64,000 bases of DNA, taken from the NCBI RefSeq assembly GCF_000975265.2, contig NZ_CP083405.1, positions 1,612,001 through 1,676,000 on the forward strand, in the 5' to 3' direction. The notes beneath the pieces were generated by a model. It searched no databases. It was not told where the DNA came from and saw only the letters and a program-made list of their open reading frames with translations. Position 1 is the stretch's first letter, and each line of letters opens with the position of its first letter. This DNA is from Mycobacterium lepromatosis (GTDB taxonomy: Bacteria; Actinomycetota; Actinomycetes; Mycobacteriales; Mycobacteriaceae). The translations under genes and the position numbers were made by a program. Below, one piece after another: positions 33,421 through 44,125 of the stretch.

Positions 33421-34004
33421 CAGGTTCCTAATAGGCCCGGTACCGGGCCGTCCTGAGCTTGCCAACGATGCCCGCCGTAGGGCGGCGGGAGGAGAGGTCG
33501 GGCAATTCAGCGTGAGCCCGGGTAACGATGTTGTCGTTACTGTTCAGCCAAGCTGGCCAACACTTCACTGCTACAGCACGGTCGCAACGTGCAGTCGGCG
33601 ACAAGTTGGTCGTTCACCACGAGTGCACCTAATCATAACTTTGACAACGCTTATCAGCGCTTGGCATTGTGGGCTAGCGGTCCGCGCATAGCCTCGGGAC
33701 GGTCTGCAACCTGTCTAGTTAGCGCGTTCGCCCGTTGACAATTCGATACAATGTTGTGCGACATGGGGGCGCATTGAGCACCAGGTGTCAGCGGGTAGAT
33801 TGGTCGCCAATACGGTCGCACACCCGCTGGCACTTCGCGTTTCGGACCTCATTATTTCACTCATCGGGACAAAGTGTGCACGCGCTGCCTCTTGTAGTGA
33901 CTTTCTGTAGTGCTTTGCTTACACGTATAATATACGTGTTGTTTTTCGCATTTGTACGTGTTTCAGCCGATGTTTTCCGACCATAGTGGCTGCACACTGC
34001 TACT
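33421..34004. promoter_or_regulatory. echA12 upstream region
   Basis: No supported gene occurs here. The last 100 bases hold a TATAAT hexamer (33926-33931) embedded in the perfect palindrome at 33921-33939, about 73 bases before the echA12 start. No good -35 hexamer could be assigned. Confidence 0.45.
33921..33939. promoter_or_regulatory. palindromic operator overlapping a TATAAT box before echA12
   Basis: Perfect inverted repeat with 9-bp arms ACACGTATA and TATACGTGT around one central A. The centre forms TATAAT, an ideal -10 hexamer for the plus-strand gene. An operator covering the -10 would repress transcription when bound. The regulator is not identifiable from this window. Confidence 0.5.
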
Positions 34005-34889
34005 GTGAGTAAGACCGATGCATCGTGCACCATTGCAGAGTTACCCTACCGATCCGTCACGGACTTGGTTGTGCTTGATTTTCCGCGACCTGAGGTAGCG
34101 TTGGTCACTCTTAATCGGCCCGGCCGGATGAATTCCATGGCTCTCGACCTTATGAAGTCGCTCAAGCAGGTTCTCAAAAGGGTTACCTACGACAACTCAG
34201 TGCGGGTGGTCGTGCTCACCGGCGCGGGTAGAGGGTTTTGCTCGGGTGCAGATCAAAAGTTCACGGCACCTGTGCCACAGGTCGAGGGGTTGACACAGCC
34301 GGTTCGCGCGTTGCGTGCCATGGAGCTTCTTGAAGATGTCATCCTGGCGCTGCGGCGATTGCACCAACCTGTAATCGCTGCGGTCAATGGTCCGGCCATC
34401 GGCGGTGGGTTGTGTCTGGCGTTGGCTGCAGATGTCCGGGTGGCTTCAACCAGGGCCTACTTTCGAGCTGCGGGCATCAACAACGGGCTTAGTGCCAGCG
34501 AGCTGGGGCTGAGCTATTTTTTGCCTCGGGCCGTCGGATCGTCGCGGGCTTTTGAAATCATGCTTAGCGGTCGGGATGTCAGTGCAGAGGAAGCCGAGCA
34601 GATGGGGCTGGTGTCATATCGGGTGTCGGACGATCGGCTGCTGGACACTTGCTACGCCATCGCCGCGCGGATGACGGCGTTCTCGCCGTCTGGAATTGAG
34701 TTGACGAAGCGAGCTTTGTGGGGTGGCTTGGATGCCGCCAGCTTGGATACGCACATGCAAAGCGAGAGTCTGGCGCAGCTCTTTATAGCATTGCATACCA
34801 GCAATGTCGAAGAAGCCGCTACCGCATGCGCCGAAAAGCGGCCACCGGTGTTCGCCGATGCCGCAAGCTGCTCCACAAGCCCGGGGTAA
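34005..34889 (+). CDS. echA12: enoyl-CoA hydratase/isomerase family protein (EchA12-like)
   Basis: A 294-residue crotonase-fold protein, probably acting on acyl-CoA esters in lipid metabolism. The two oxyanion-hole segments are GAGRGFCSGADQK (about 75-85) and NGPAIGGGLCLALAADVRVA (about 130-145). The remainder follows EchA12 of M. tuberculosis closely (FRAAGINNGLSASELGLSYFLPR, ELTKRALWGGLDAASL). GTG 34005 is used; the first 20 residues are variable. Catalytic glutamates of true hydratases are not clearly placed, so the exact reaction is uncertain. It is an isolated intact gene between two decayed regions. Confidence 0.9.
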   Translation: MSKTDASCTIAELPYRSVTDLVVLDFPRPEVALVTLNRPGRMNSMALDLMKSLKQVLKRVTYDNSVRVVVLTGAGRGFCSGADQKFTAPVPQVEGLTQPVRALRAMELLEDVILALRRLHQPVIAAVNGPAIGGGLCLALAADVRVASTRAYFRAAGINNGLSASELGLSYFLPRAVGSSRAFEIMLSGRDVSAEEAEQMGLVSYRVSDDRLLDTCYAIAARMTAFSPSGIELTKRALWGGLDAASLDTHMQSESLAQLFIALHTSNVEEAATACAEKRPPVFADAASCSTSPG

Positions 34890-35289
34890 CGCTTTCTAAG
34901 AACCATTTTCTTTCACGCTGATTGCCCGCCAACAACCGTGGTCATCTCATGTCTTCCAGGCCACGCTACGAGTTTTGATGGTCTTGACATCGAGGCGAAC
35001 TATGTGTCGTGGCTATTGGCTGACAACTGCTTTGTGACACTAATCGGCCGCCGACAGAGTCAGCAAAAAACGGTTTGTGTCACAGATAGTCGCTCAAATG
35101 GTGGATGACTTAATGTTAAGGGCGAGTGGCATATCGACTCTAGCTCCGACTCCGACCACCGACTCGCAGTTGGGACAACAGAGGGAAAACATTGAGCACC
35201 CCCATGACGGGGCTTGGGATATCACAGCCTGTACACGGAGAGGATGTGGATGGATGGTATCACAGTGGGCGTACTCGCAGGAGTTGCGG
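34890..35289. other. non-coding or decayed spacer after echA12
   Basis: Only short frames without recognisable content. No hairpin or RNA was identified. The right end may include the degraded first part of the insertion element that follows. Confidence 0.35.
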
Positions 35290-36420
35290 GAGCGGCAATA
35301 AGGGCAAGAAGGATGGCGGGAGAAGTCGGGGCGGGATACGGTGGTAGCCAGAGGAGCGATTAGGCCGAGCGTGAATGTCAAGTGCAAGAATTGAAGCTTG
35401 TCAACGAGATTGTGCGAATAGTGAGCGCGTTTTTCGCCGCGGTGGAAGTCGATCGCTGACTGCAGTGATCGTGGAGTACATCAATATCCACCGCGAAGAA
35501 TTTGGGTCGATCCGATCTGTCGTGTGCTGTCTGAACAGGCTGACGTGCAGTTCACTCCGTCTACCTACGACACCGTCAGGCGGCAGATTTTGTGCGGGCA
35601 ACCGATTTTACCGACACGTATGACGGCAAAACCCTGTTTGATCTGCAGATGGGCTAACCTACTGATCTGACGGTGTGCACAGGCTTTGGTGTGCTGCTAA
35701 ACACACAGGTCACAGTTGGGGTCCAGACAAGGCGGCACAGCTGATGTGCATCGCCGGTATTGACGACGTAGGGCACAGTAATTTAAGTGCAACACTCGCA
35801 CGATTGAGCACGACAAGCCTTCGCCGCAGCAGCATCCCGACCTGCTCGATCATGGCTGGTCAACGCCGACCCACCCGGATGAGTGATGGGTAGCGGATTG
35901 CACGTATGTGTGGACGCTGCAAAGGGTTTACTATACCGCGTTTTGTGTGGACGTGTTCTCCCCCAGCATCCTGGGCCGGCCGGTGATGACCAGCAAGATC
36001 GCGGTGCTTGGTCACATCGGTGCTTGATCAGGCACTGCTCACCCGCTATTGCACATAGCTCCGTGTCCCTATAACGGGTTTGATTCACCACGTAGACACA
36101 AGGGGAAAGCGGGAAGTCGGTATACGTCGATCAGCGTTCACCGAGGCGCTGCACGAGGCCGGTATCGTCGGGTCCATCAGCAGTGACCGCGACTTTTTGT
36201 GCATCGGTTGTGGGGTTCGGGCTGTAGGACGGTACAAATCTGAGTTAATCGACTAGCGTCCAACCTTCACCGGTCGCGTCGAACTAGAACGGGACACCGC
36301 CTCCTGAGTGCACTGGCACAACACGATCAGACTCCACCTCATCAATCCCAATACCGACCACCAGTCGCATACGAACAGCGCTACCATCAGACAGTCACCC
36401 CGACCGAAATGACATGAACC
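35290..36420 (+). mobile_element. degenerate IS3-family insertion element (OrfA/OrfB remnants)
   Basis: Plus-strand fragments in several frames follow an IS3-family element. The end of OrfA, with ELKLVNEIVRIVSAFFAA, runs into the start of OrfB, VIVEYINIHREEFG. Next come ICRVLSEQADVQFTPSTYD, GHSWGPDKAAQLMCIAGID, a DDE-domain start VADCTYVWT with VYYTAFCVDVFSPSILG, YTSI-FTEALHEAGIVGSI, YKSELID and VHWHNTIRLH. Stops and shifts occur throughout, and the second aspartate and the catalytic glutamate region are mangled. Terminal inverted repeats and target duplications could not be found by eye. The element cannot move by itself. Confidence 0.8.
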
Positions 36421-36884
36421 GATAATCTCCGACAACACCAGAACAGTTCAACATTGCGTCCAAGATTGCCTTTCGGTTGATTGGAGTTAAGCTCGCCTCA
36501 GCGGTGGCAGCCATCGCTAGTCCGTTGTGGTCGTAGTTGGCCTGTTATTTGTATATTGTCCACCACAGCTGTGACAACTCATTAGCTGTGCCTTTCCAGC
36601 ATGTTGGCGCGTCAAGCTCGGACACGTCGTCAACAACCTTGTCCCGGAGGCTGCACCGGCTTGACCTGTGGCCACAACAATGCGCAGAAAATGCATGCGG
36701 GCATCCGCTGATTGCAAAAACAGCTCCTGAACTGCGACGGAGCGATTGTGCTTGGCAGGATTGAAGAACCTGCAGTCGTGGAATAAGCAAGGTAGCACTC
36801 TATGCATCATGAGACAAAAGGCTTGTTGTTACCATATTGCTACACGCTGTACTACAGCAGACAGGAAAAGTCCACTCTGACCAG
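36421..36884. other. spacer before tRNA-Arg
   Basis: No gene is supported. Short frames on both strands lack family resemblance. The tRNA is on the minus strand, so this is its downstream side. Confidence 0.35.
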
Positions 36885-36958
36885 TGCCCCCGGCACGACT
36901 CGAACGTGCGACCTAGGGATTAGAAGGCCCTTGCTCTATCCACCTGAGCTACGGAGGC
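36885..36958 (-). tRNA. tRNA-Arg (anticodon UCU)
   Basis: Read on the minus strand from 36958, the 74-nt sequence folds as a cloverleaf: acceptor arms GCCTCCG and CGGGGGC with discriminator A, D-stem GCTC/GAGC, anticodon loop CTTCTAA giving TCT for AGA codons, and T-arm GCACG-TTCGAGT-CGTGC. Four of five anticodon-stem pairs are Watson-Crick, and the pair next to the loop is a C-T mismatch. No CCA is encoded. It is the only tRNA found here. Confidence 0.93.
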
Positions 36959-37555
36959 AGTGCGCAGGTCAGTTTATCCAATGGGGATCGTTGATCGGTT
37001 TCGCCTGCTTAACGCACACGAATTGTCTCTCTTCGCCACGGTTACCGGTGATAGCGTGTGCTTGGATACACGTACAACAACTGCTGGTATTCGTCGATAA
37101 CCGCAACAATGCGTTTGCCTGATGTCTATCTAATAATTGTGGTGTTGTATTGAGCGTAGCGATGAACATGAATTCGCAATGCTCGTCGGCTGCGGCCCAG
37201 GTGCTGCGACACGGGGCTCAGCTGGCGGCCGGTTTCTGCTATACTATGTATCTATGCTGTATGGCCCTTCGCCCGTAGCGGTGCGCTGGCTGGCAATGAG
37301 TTTCTTGCAGTGCGTCATCGGGCATGTGCTGTTACGGTTGTACGCCTGTCGCGACAACGTGAGCTGCGCAGCTCGTGGGTCACGCCCTAACTGCTGTACT
37401 TGAGGAGTCCTTCGGGCCGAACTTCTGCGTATCTGGTGTGTAGCGCTGATTAGCGATCCGTCGGCGTGTCCGTGCTGCAGCGGCTGTTGCAGATGGTTGG
37501 GCCGCACTGCTGGTACGCGGCACACAGCACCGACATCTTCTGCGGTTCGGGCCGG
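36959..37555. other. tRNA upstream region and decayed DNA
   Basis: The side next to 36958 must hold the tRNA promoter (minus strand). The rest may contain the lost N-terminal part of the lipQ pseudogene that follows, but no residue pattern can be assigned. Confidence 0.35.
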
Positions 37556-38170
37556 TAGTGAAAATCTGTTCGACATTTCGTGGCGTCACGACTCTCCCGC
37601 AAGTGGGAGGACCTCAGAGGCCTGGCTGTCAGGCGTCGGTGTTGGTACAGCTTCTTCGTGTGGTATGGGCTATCAACGGCAAACGGGGTAAGTCTATTCG
37701 TTGCCGAGCAGGGGGATGGAACTTGGCTGGATTTGTATCTCGGTCAACGGACAGTAGGAGTCCGTGCTTTGTTTGGCCGGTGCACATCTTCGATGAGAGA
37801 AGGACGATCGCGTGGGTGTGCGAGAACATAGCTGACTGCCCCGACGACCCCGAGCGGTTCGACGCGGCTTCGCCGATTTCGTACATGCACAGCGAGGCTT
37901 CGTCATGCTTGATTCTGCACGGCGAGAAAGATCCGTTGGCTCCGAGCTGCGGAGGCTCACACCTTTTGCGCGGCACTGCGCGCGGCTGGAGTCCGCACGG
38001 GCCCCTTGTCGGCATCCCTGGCGAAACTGAACCGTGTGGCCGCAATTCCGCATAATCCGCCAACCCGGCTGTCCATTATGAAGTTTCGTATGCCAGCTTC
38101 CAACATCTCCGCAATGAGCGATCTTTACCCGCAATTGGCTTTCACCAGCGGGTGAACCCGACTAGCGTTG
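37556..38170 (+). pseudogene. lipQ: lipQ carboxylesterase pseudogene with internal deletion
   Basis: Fragments match the LipQ-type esterase that neighbours the WS/DGAT gene in M. tuberculosis (Rv2485c next to Rv2484c). They are NLFDIWRHDSPASGR, PVLVQ, WAINGKRG, VHI-D-RRTIAWVCENIAD, then directly PDDPERFDAASPISYMHSEA, LILHGEKDPLAP and a degraded tail. The segment carrying the GGSAGG nucleophile motif, normally between IAWV-ENIAD and NDPE-FDAASPI, is absent, so about 40-60 codons have been deleted. Stops and shifts occur elsewhere. The same strand and position directly upstream of the acyltransferase gene support the assignment. Confidence 0.8.
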
Positions 38171-38250
38171 GGTAGGCAATTAGATGGGGGACTGAGTGCA
38201 GGAGGCGTGGTTGGCGGTGACAGCGCACTGGTGGACGTGGGGTCGTTTTG

Positions 38251-39726
38251 ATGGCTGACTCCGTCAAGGACGTTGGACTGTTCGACGAACTGGCACCGCT
38301 CGACTATTTGTTGCATCGGGGGGAGGCAAATCCACGGACCCGCGCCGGGATCATGGCGGTGGAACTTCTGGACACCACACCGGACTGGAATCGGTTCCGG
38401 ACCCGGATTGAGGACGTCTCCCAACGAGTGTTGCGGCTGCGGCAGAAGGTTGTGGTGCCGACACTGCCGACCGCCGCACCACGTTGGGTGGTGGATCCCG
38501 ACTTCGACCTAGATTTCCATGTGCGTCGGTTGCGCGTGCCTGAACCGGGTACGTTGCGCGAGGTATTCGATCTCGCTGAGGTGATTCAGCAGTCACCGAT
38601 GGACGTGTCGCGGCCACTGTGGACGGCTACCTTGGTCGAGGGTCTGGTTGCTGACAGGGCTGCGATGCTACTGCAGATTAGCCATGCGATCACTGATGGT
38701 GTCGGTAGTGTCGAGATGTTCGCCGAAATGTATGACTTAGAACGGGATCCGCCGTCTAGACCTAGGTCCCCGCAACCTATTCCGCAGGATTTGTCACGCA
38801 ATGATTTAATGCTACAAGGCATCAACCACTTGCCGGTCGCTCTGGCAGGAGGTGTCGTGAGTGCACTGTCTGGGGTGGTATCGGCGGCTGGGCGGGCAGT
38901 TTTGCGACCTGCGTCCAGTGTATCAGGAGTCGTCGGCTACGTCCTGTCGGGGATCCGCGTGCTGAGCCAGGCTGCCGAACCGTCCCCATTACTGCGCCAG
39001 CGTAGCCTGGCCACCCGCACTGAGGCAATCGAGATCCGGCTCTCCGACCTGCACAAGGCTGCGAAAGCGGGCGGTGGATCGATTAATGACGCTTATCTGG
39101 CTGGCTTGGTTGGTGCCTTGCGGCGCTACCATGAGGCACTTGGTGTGTCGATCAGCACGCTGCCGATGGCGGTTCCGGTGAACATACGGACTGAAGCCGA
39201 TGTGGTTGGAAGCAACCGATTTGTTGGCGTTAACCTGGCGGCACCGCTCGGTACCAATGATCCGGTGGTCCGGATGCAGAAGATTCGTGCGCAGATGACG
39301 CAGCGGCGCGACGAGCCTGCAATGAACATCATTGGTTCCCTCGCGCCGTTGATGACGGTGTTACCGGCACCGGTGCTGGGTTTGATCGTTGATTCGGTGG
39401 TCGGCTCCGATGTGAATGCCAGTAATATTCCGGCCTACCCCTGGGACACCTACTTCGCGGGTGCAAAAGTTTTGCGGCAGTACGGTATAGGACCTCGGCC
39501 TGGTGTAGCGATGATGGCGGTGCTGATGTCTCGAGGTGGGTTCTGCACGGTCACTGTGCGCTACGATCGGGCTTCGGTGAAAAGCGAGGCATTGTTCGCC
39601 CGGTGCCTGCTGGAGGGTTTCGACGAGGTCCTGGCGTTGGCCGGTGACCCGATACCGCACGCGGTTCCGGCATCGTTTGCTGCGCGGTCCTCCGGTTCGC
39701 CGGCGGGATGGTTGTCGAGCTCATGA
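38251..39726 (+). CDS. WS/DGAT-family acyltransferase (Rv2484c homolog)
   Basis: Wax-ester-synthase/diacylglycerol-acyltransferase family enzymes make triacylglycerol or wax esters from acyl-CoA. The 491-residue protein has both domains of the family (N-terminal about 1-180, C-terminal DUF1298 about 310-460). The usual HHxxxDG motif reads S144-H145-A-I-T-D149-G: the first histidine is serine, while the catalytic second histidine and the aspartate remain. The proline-rich linker (about 170) is followed by a small-residue-rich stretch. ATG 38251 is preferred over TTG 38248. The stop overlaps the start of the HAD-PlsC gene (ATGA), so this is an operon with plsC and plsB2. Confidence 0.9.
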   Translation: MADSVKDVGLFDELAPLDYLLHRGEANPRTRAGIMAVELLDTTPDWNRFRTRIEDVSQRVLRLRQKVVVPTLPTAAPRWVVDPDFDLDFHVRRLRVPEPGTLREVFDLAEVIQQSPMDVSRPLWTATLVEGLVADRAAMLLQISHAITDGVGSVEMFAEMYDLERDPPSRPRSPQPIPQDLSRNDLMLQGINHLPVALAGGVVSALSGVVSAAGRAVLRPASSVSGVVGYVLSGIRVLSQAAEPSPLLRQRSLATRTEAIEIRLSDLHKAAKAGGGSINDAYLAGLVGALRRYHEALGVSISTLPMAVPVNIRTEADVVGSNRFVGVNLAAPLGTNDPVVRMQKIRAQMTQRRDEPAMNIIGSLAPLMTVLPAPVLGLIVDSVVGSDVNASNIPAYPWDTYFAGAKVLRQYGIGPRPGVAMMAVLMSRGGFCTVTVRYDRASVKSEALFARCLLEGFDEVLALAGDPIPHAVPASFAARSSGSPAGWLSSS

Positions 39727-41477
39727 GTGCCTTCGACGAGAGCGGGACACCCAAGGCCGCGCCGGAAATGCGCTTGCCCGGTTCGGTCACCGAGATACTT
39801 GCCAGTCCTGCTGGGCCCCAGGTCGGGGCGTTTTTCGACTTGGATGGGACGCTGGTCGCCGGTTTTACCGCAGTCATCCTTACGCAAGAGCGTCTGCGAC
39901 GCCGCGATATGGGTGTGGGAGAGCTGCTTTCAATGATTCAGGCTGCTCTGAACCACACGCTCGGGCGTATCGAATTCGAGGACCTTATCGGTAAGGTTTC
40001 CTCGGCGTTGCGCGGACGGTTATTGACTGACTTGGAGGAGATCGGCGAGCGGTTGTTTGCTCAGCGGATCGAATCTCGGATCTACCCTGAAATGCGTAAG
40101 CTGGTGCAAGCTCACGTGGCTCGTGGCCACACCGTGGTGCTCAGCTCGTCGGCCCTGACGATTCAAGTGGGGCCGGTAGCACGTTTTCTGGGCATTGCCC
40201 ATATGCTCACCAACAAATTCGAGATCAACGAAGAAGGAATGCTCACTGGTGGCGTGGTCAAGCCGATCTTGTGGGGTCCTGGTAAAGCTGCTGCGGTACA
40301 ACGATTTGCGGCCGAGCATGACATCGACCTCAAAGACAGCTACTTCTACGCTGACGGTGACGAGGACGTCGCGCTGATGTATCTAGTCGGCAATCCACGG
40401 CCGACTAACCCTGAAGGAAAAATGGCTGCCGTCGCCAAACGCCGTGGCTGGCCGATCTTGAAGTTCAACAGCCGTGGCGGCGTCGGCATCGGAGCGCAGT
40501 TGCGAACACTGGTCGGCTTGAGTTCGGTGTTCCCGTTAGTGGCCGGCGCGGTGGGAATCGGTGTGTTGACTGGTAGCCGTCGGCGGGGTGCCAATTTCTT
40601 CACCTGCGTCTTTCCTCCGTTGGTGCTCGCGGTCGCGGGGGTGCATCTCAATGTGATCGGGAACGAGAACCTGACTATGCAGCGTCCCGCCGTGTTCATC
40701 TATAACCATCGCAACCAGATTGACCCGCTCATCGCCGGTGCGTTGGTTCGCGGCAATTGGATTGCTGTGGCCAAGAAAGAGTTGGCAAAGAATCCGATCA
40801 TCCGCGCGCTCGGCAAATTAACCGATGGTGTGTTTATTGACCGGGACGATCCGGTCGGCGCGGTAGAGACGCTGCACGCGGTCGAAGACCGGGCCAGGAA
40901 GGGACTCTCGATTCTGATGGCCCCAGAAGGTACCCGATTAGATACCACAGAAGTCGGGCCATTCAAGAAGGGGCCTTTCCGCATCGCGATGGCGGTCGGG
41001 ATCCCCATCGTTCCGATTGTGTTCCGCAATGCGGAGATCGTCGCCGCTCGAAACTCCAACACGATCAATCCGGGCATGGTCGATGTCGCGGTGTTGCCGG
41101 CGATTTCGGTTGATGACTGGACTTTTGATGCGTTGTCGGAGCACATTGCCGAGGTGCGTCAGCTGTATCTGGACATTCTGGCTGATTGGCCGGTTGATGA
41201 GTTGCCCAAGGCTGCTCTGTACACCCGGGCAACAAAGGCGGTGTCGAAAAAGGCGGTGCCAAAAAAAGATGGTCGCACCTCGGTCGCCAAGACCATCGCT
41301 AAGAAGACAACGACCAAGGCCACAGCAGCTAAGACTGCGAAAAAGACTACTACCGCAGCTGGTACCAAAAGCACGTTGATGACCACTGCGAAGATACCGG
41401 CCAAGGAGAACCCGAAAGTGCCGAGGTCGTTTCCCAAGACCTCGTCGTTAAACAGCCCAGAGAGCGGTCGTGACTGA
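39723..41477 (+). CDS. plsC: HAD phosphatase-like / 1-acylglycerol-3-phosphate acyltransferase fusion (Rv2483c, PlsC type)
   Basis: This bifunctional-looking 584-residue protein joins two domains. The N-terminal HAD-IB domain (about 35-250) has D39-L-D41-G-T and [11 protein letters not shown]. The PlsC domain (about 300-480) has N-H329-RNQI-D334 and APEGTR, and should acylate lysophosphatidate to phosphatidate at the membrane. Residues 500-584 are an unusual basic tail rich in Lys, Thr and Ala with repeated AKK/KKTTT units, like histone H1 or the C-terminus of HupB. ATG 39723 overlaps the preceding stop, and plsB2 overlaps its own stop. The HAD part might release phosphate from a lipid or serine phosphate; this is not proven. 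Confidence 0.9.
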   Translation: MSAFDESGTPKAAPEMRLPGSVTEILASPAGPQVGAFFDLDGTLVAGFTAVILTQERLRRRDMGVGELLSMIQAALNHTLGRIEFEDLIGKVSSALRGRLLTDLEEIGERLFAQRIESRIYPEMRKLVQAHVARGHTVVLSSSALTIQVGPVARFLGIAHMLTNKFEINEEGMLTGGVVKPILWGPGKAAAVQRFAAEHDIDLKDSYFYADGDEDVALMYLVGNPRPTNPEGKMAAVAKRRGWPILKFNSRGGVGIGAQLRTLVGLSSVFPLVAGAVGIGVLTGSRRRGANFFTCVFPPLVLAVAGVHLNVIGNENLTMQRPAVFIYNHRNQIDPLIAGALVRGNWIAVAKKELAKNPIIRALGKLTDGVFIDRDDPVGAVETLHAVEDRARKGLSILMAPEGTRLDTTEVGPFKKGPFRIAMAVGIPIVPIVFRNAEIVAARNSNTINPGMVDVAVLPAISVDDWTFDALSEHIAEVRQLYLDILADWPVDELPKAALYTRATKAVSKKAVPKKDGRTSVAKTIAKKTTTKATAAKTAKKTTTAAGTKSTLMTTAKIPAKENPKVPRSFPKTSSLNSPESGRD

Positions 41478-43797
41478 ACCGGATGTAGAAATCAGCTCAG
41501 TCCTTACCGGTGAAGACACGCTGGTGCTAGCATCCATGGATACTCCGGCGGAAATTGAGCTGGTCATGGATTGGCTGTGTCAGCAGCGTGCCCGCAATCC
41601 GGATACCAAGTTCGACGTGTTGAAGCTTCCTTCGCGCAAGGTAGCGCCTGCGCCGTTGACAGCACTTGTTGAACAGCTTGAATCCGGCGAAGACCGGTCG
41701 GTCGTGCCGGTGCGTGTTTTTTGGGTGCCGTCCGCGGAACGCAGTAAAGTGGCCAAGGTGGCCGGGTTGTTGCTCGGCCGGGATCCCTACCACCCCAATC
41801 GACGCCAGCAGCGTCGCATCTTAAGAACTGACGCACGGCGCGCCCTGGTGATTGCTGGCGAGTCTGCTAAGGTGTCCGAACTCCGCCAGTACTGGCGTGA
41901 TACCACCGTTGGAGAGCACCGGCGCGATTTCGCTCAGTTCGTTATTCGCCGCGCCATCTTAGCGATGGAACGTGCCGAGTCCCGAATCCTCGGACCACAG
42001 TATAGGTCTCCTCGGCTGGTGAAGCCAGAAATCTTGGCGTCAACGCGATTTCGTGCTGGCCTGGAAAAAATCTCGGGAGCAACCGTGGAGGAAGCTGGGA
42101 AGATGCTCGACGAACTCGCCACCGGGTGGAGCAGGGCGTCCATCGACCTCGTTTCCGTGCTCGGCAGGCTGCTCAGCCGCGGCTTCGAACCTGAGATCGA
42201 CTACGACGAGTATCAAGTCGCGGTGATGCGCGCGGCGTTGGAAGCTCATCCAGCGGTGCTGCTGTTCTCGCACCGGTCCTACATTGACGGTGCGGTGGTG
42301 CCGGTGGCGATGCAGGAGAATCGGCTACCACCGGTGCATGTGTTCGCCGGCATCAACCTGTCGTTCGGGTTAATGGGGCCGCTGTTGCGCCGCTCTGGCG
42401 TCATTTTCATCCGTCGTAACATCGGTGACAATCCGCTCTACAAGTACGTATTGCGCGAATACGTCGGCTACATCGTCGAGCAGCGTTTCAACCTGAGCTG
42501 GTCTATTGAAGGCACTCGCTCGCGTACTGGCAAGATGCTGCCGCCCAAGCTCGGTTTGCTGGCCTATGTGGCCGATGCGTACCTGGACGGCCGCAGTGAA
42601 GATATCCTGCTGCAGCCGGTGTCGATCAGCTTCGATCAGTTGCACGAAACCGCCGAGTACGCTGCTTATGCTCGTGGCGGCGAAAAAACACCCGAAGGTG
42701 CCGCTTGGCTATATAATTTTATCAAGGCACAAGGTGAACGTAACTACGGTAAGATCTACGTCCGTTTCCCGGAAGCGGTCTCGATGCGGCAGTATCTCGG
42801 TGCGCCGCACGGTGCATTGGTCCAAGACCAAGACGCTAAACGGCTTGCGCTACAAAAGATGTCGTTCGAAGTTGCATGGCGGATTCTGTGTGCGACGCCA
42901 GTGACGGCGACAGCGTTGGTGTCCGCGTTGCTGTTGACCACTCGTGGGGTGGCCTTGACGCTTGATCAACTGCACCACACGTTGCAAGAATCACTGGATT
43001 ACCTGGAACGCAAGCAAACTCCTGTATCGACGAGTGCGTTGCGGCTACGTTCGCGCGAAGGCGTGCGCGCTGCGGTCGACGCATTGTCCAGCGGGCACCC
43101 GATCACTCGGGTTGACAGCGGTCGGGAACCGGTGTGGTATATTGCCCCTGGCAATGAACATGCTGCGGCATTTTACCGGAACTCGGTGATACATGCTTTC
43201 CTGGAGACCTCGATAGTCGAACTCGCGTTGGCGCACGCCAGGCATGTCGAAGGCGACCGTATGACGGTTTTTTGGGCGCAGGCGATGCGGCTGCGTGATC
43301 TGTTGAAATTCGATTTCTATTTCGCGGATTCGGCGGCGTTTCGCGCTAATATCGCCGAAGAGATAGCGTGGCAACAGAATTGGGAGGCTCGTGTCTCCGG
43401 TGATGGTGATGATATCGACGCGATGCTGCTTACTAAGCGACCGTTGATTTCGGATGCGATGTTGCGGGTGTTTTTTGAAGCGTACGATATTGTCGCTGAC
43501 GTGTTGCGCGATGCTCCGGCGGATATTGGCCAGAAGGAACTGACTGAGTTGGCACTCGGAGTTGGACGCCAGTACGTGGCACAGGGCCGGGTCCGTAGCA
43601 GCGAATCGGTGTCTACACTACTGTTCGCCACCGCGTATCAGGTTGTTGTCGATCAAAATCTGATAGCGCCCGCTCCGGATCTCGCTGAACGTCGGATGGT
43701 TTTCCGGCGGGAGTTGCGGGATATTCGGCGAGATTTCGATTATGTCGAACAAATCGCGCGCGGCCGGTTCATCGTCCGTGAGTTCAAATCGCGTTAG
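41470..43797 (+). CDS. plsB2: glycerol-3-phosphate acyltransferase
   Basis: PlsB2 acylates the sn-1 position of glycerol-3-phosphate with acyl-CoA at the inner membrane, supplying the substrate for the PlsC domain encoded just before it. The 775-residue protein carries the acyltransferase block with H268-RSYI-D273, then [19 protein letters not shown] and [11 protein letters not shown], all typical of the large bacterial PlsB. GTG 41470 overlaps the plsC stop within GTGACTGA. It is slightly shorter than the M. tuberculosis protein at the N-terminus, and otherwise intact. With the two preceding genes it forms a lipid-acylation operon. Confidence 0.94.
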   Translation: MTEPDVEISSVLTGEDTLVLASMDTPAEIELVMDWLCQQRARNPDTKFDVLKLPSRKVAPAPLTALVEQLESGEDRSVVPVRVFWVPSAERSKVAKVAGLLLGRDPYHPNRRQQRRILRTDARRALVIAGESAKVSELRQYWRDTTVGEHRRDFAQFVIRRAILAMERAESRILGPQYRSPRLVKPEILASTRFRAGLEKISGATVEEAGKMLDELATGWSRASIDLVSVLGRLLSRGFEPEIDYDEYQVAVMRAALEAHPAVLLFSHRSYIDGAVVPVAMQENRLPPVHVFAGINLSFGLMGPLLRRSGVIFIRRNIGDNPLYKYVLREYVGYIVEQRFNLSWSIEGTRSRTGKMLPPKLGLLAYVADAYLDGRSEDILLQPVSISFDQLHETAEYAAYARGGEKTPEGAAWLYNFIKAQGERNYGKIYVRFPEAVSMRQYLGAPHGALVQDQDAKRLALQKMSFEVAWRILCATPVTATALVSALLLTTRGVALTLDQLHHTLQESLDYLERKQTPVSTSALRLRSREGVRAAVDALSSGHPITRVDSGREPVWYIAPGNEHAAAFYRNSVIHAFLETSIVELALAHARHVEGDRMTVFWAQAMRLRDLLKFDFYFADSAAFRANIAEEIAWQQNWEARVSGDGDDIDAMLLTKRPLISDAMLRVFFEAYDIVADVLRDAPADIGQKELTELALGVGRQYVAQGRVRSSESVSTLLFATAYQVVVDQNLIAPAPDLAERRMVFRRELRDIRRDFDYVEQIARGRFIVREFKSR

Positions 43798-44125
43798 TGA
43801 CGCTTGGACCGTTTGGTGGCCGAGCTATCAGCTCATACCCCCGGGTAGCGGACGGTTGCTCGCTTTGCTGGCAAGCTCGGGTGTGTCCGCAGCTGACCGG
43901 AGTCGTAGCCTTAACAGGGTCGTCCGGCGACTAGCGCCAACCGTCGGGATCACTCGTTACCCGCGGCCTGATCCCCAGTCACGGTTCTTTCCACGGGGGT
44001 CAGCGGGCGCGGGCCCGCTTTGTTCCTAATTTGTTGGTAGCGCCATGCTGAATGGCTATCAGAAAGAAGCCGACGCATCACGGCCCAAAGACGACAACAG
44101 ACCAAGCAGCGAAGGAACGTGGTCA
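43798..44125. other. spacer downstream of plsB2
   Basis: No intact gene. Frames are short and none resembles a known protein. It may contain the vanished Rv2480c-Rv2481c equivalents, but only position suggests this. Confidence 0.35.
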
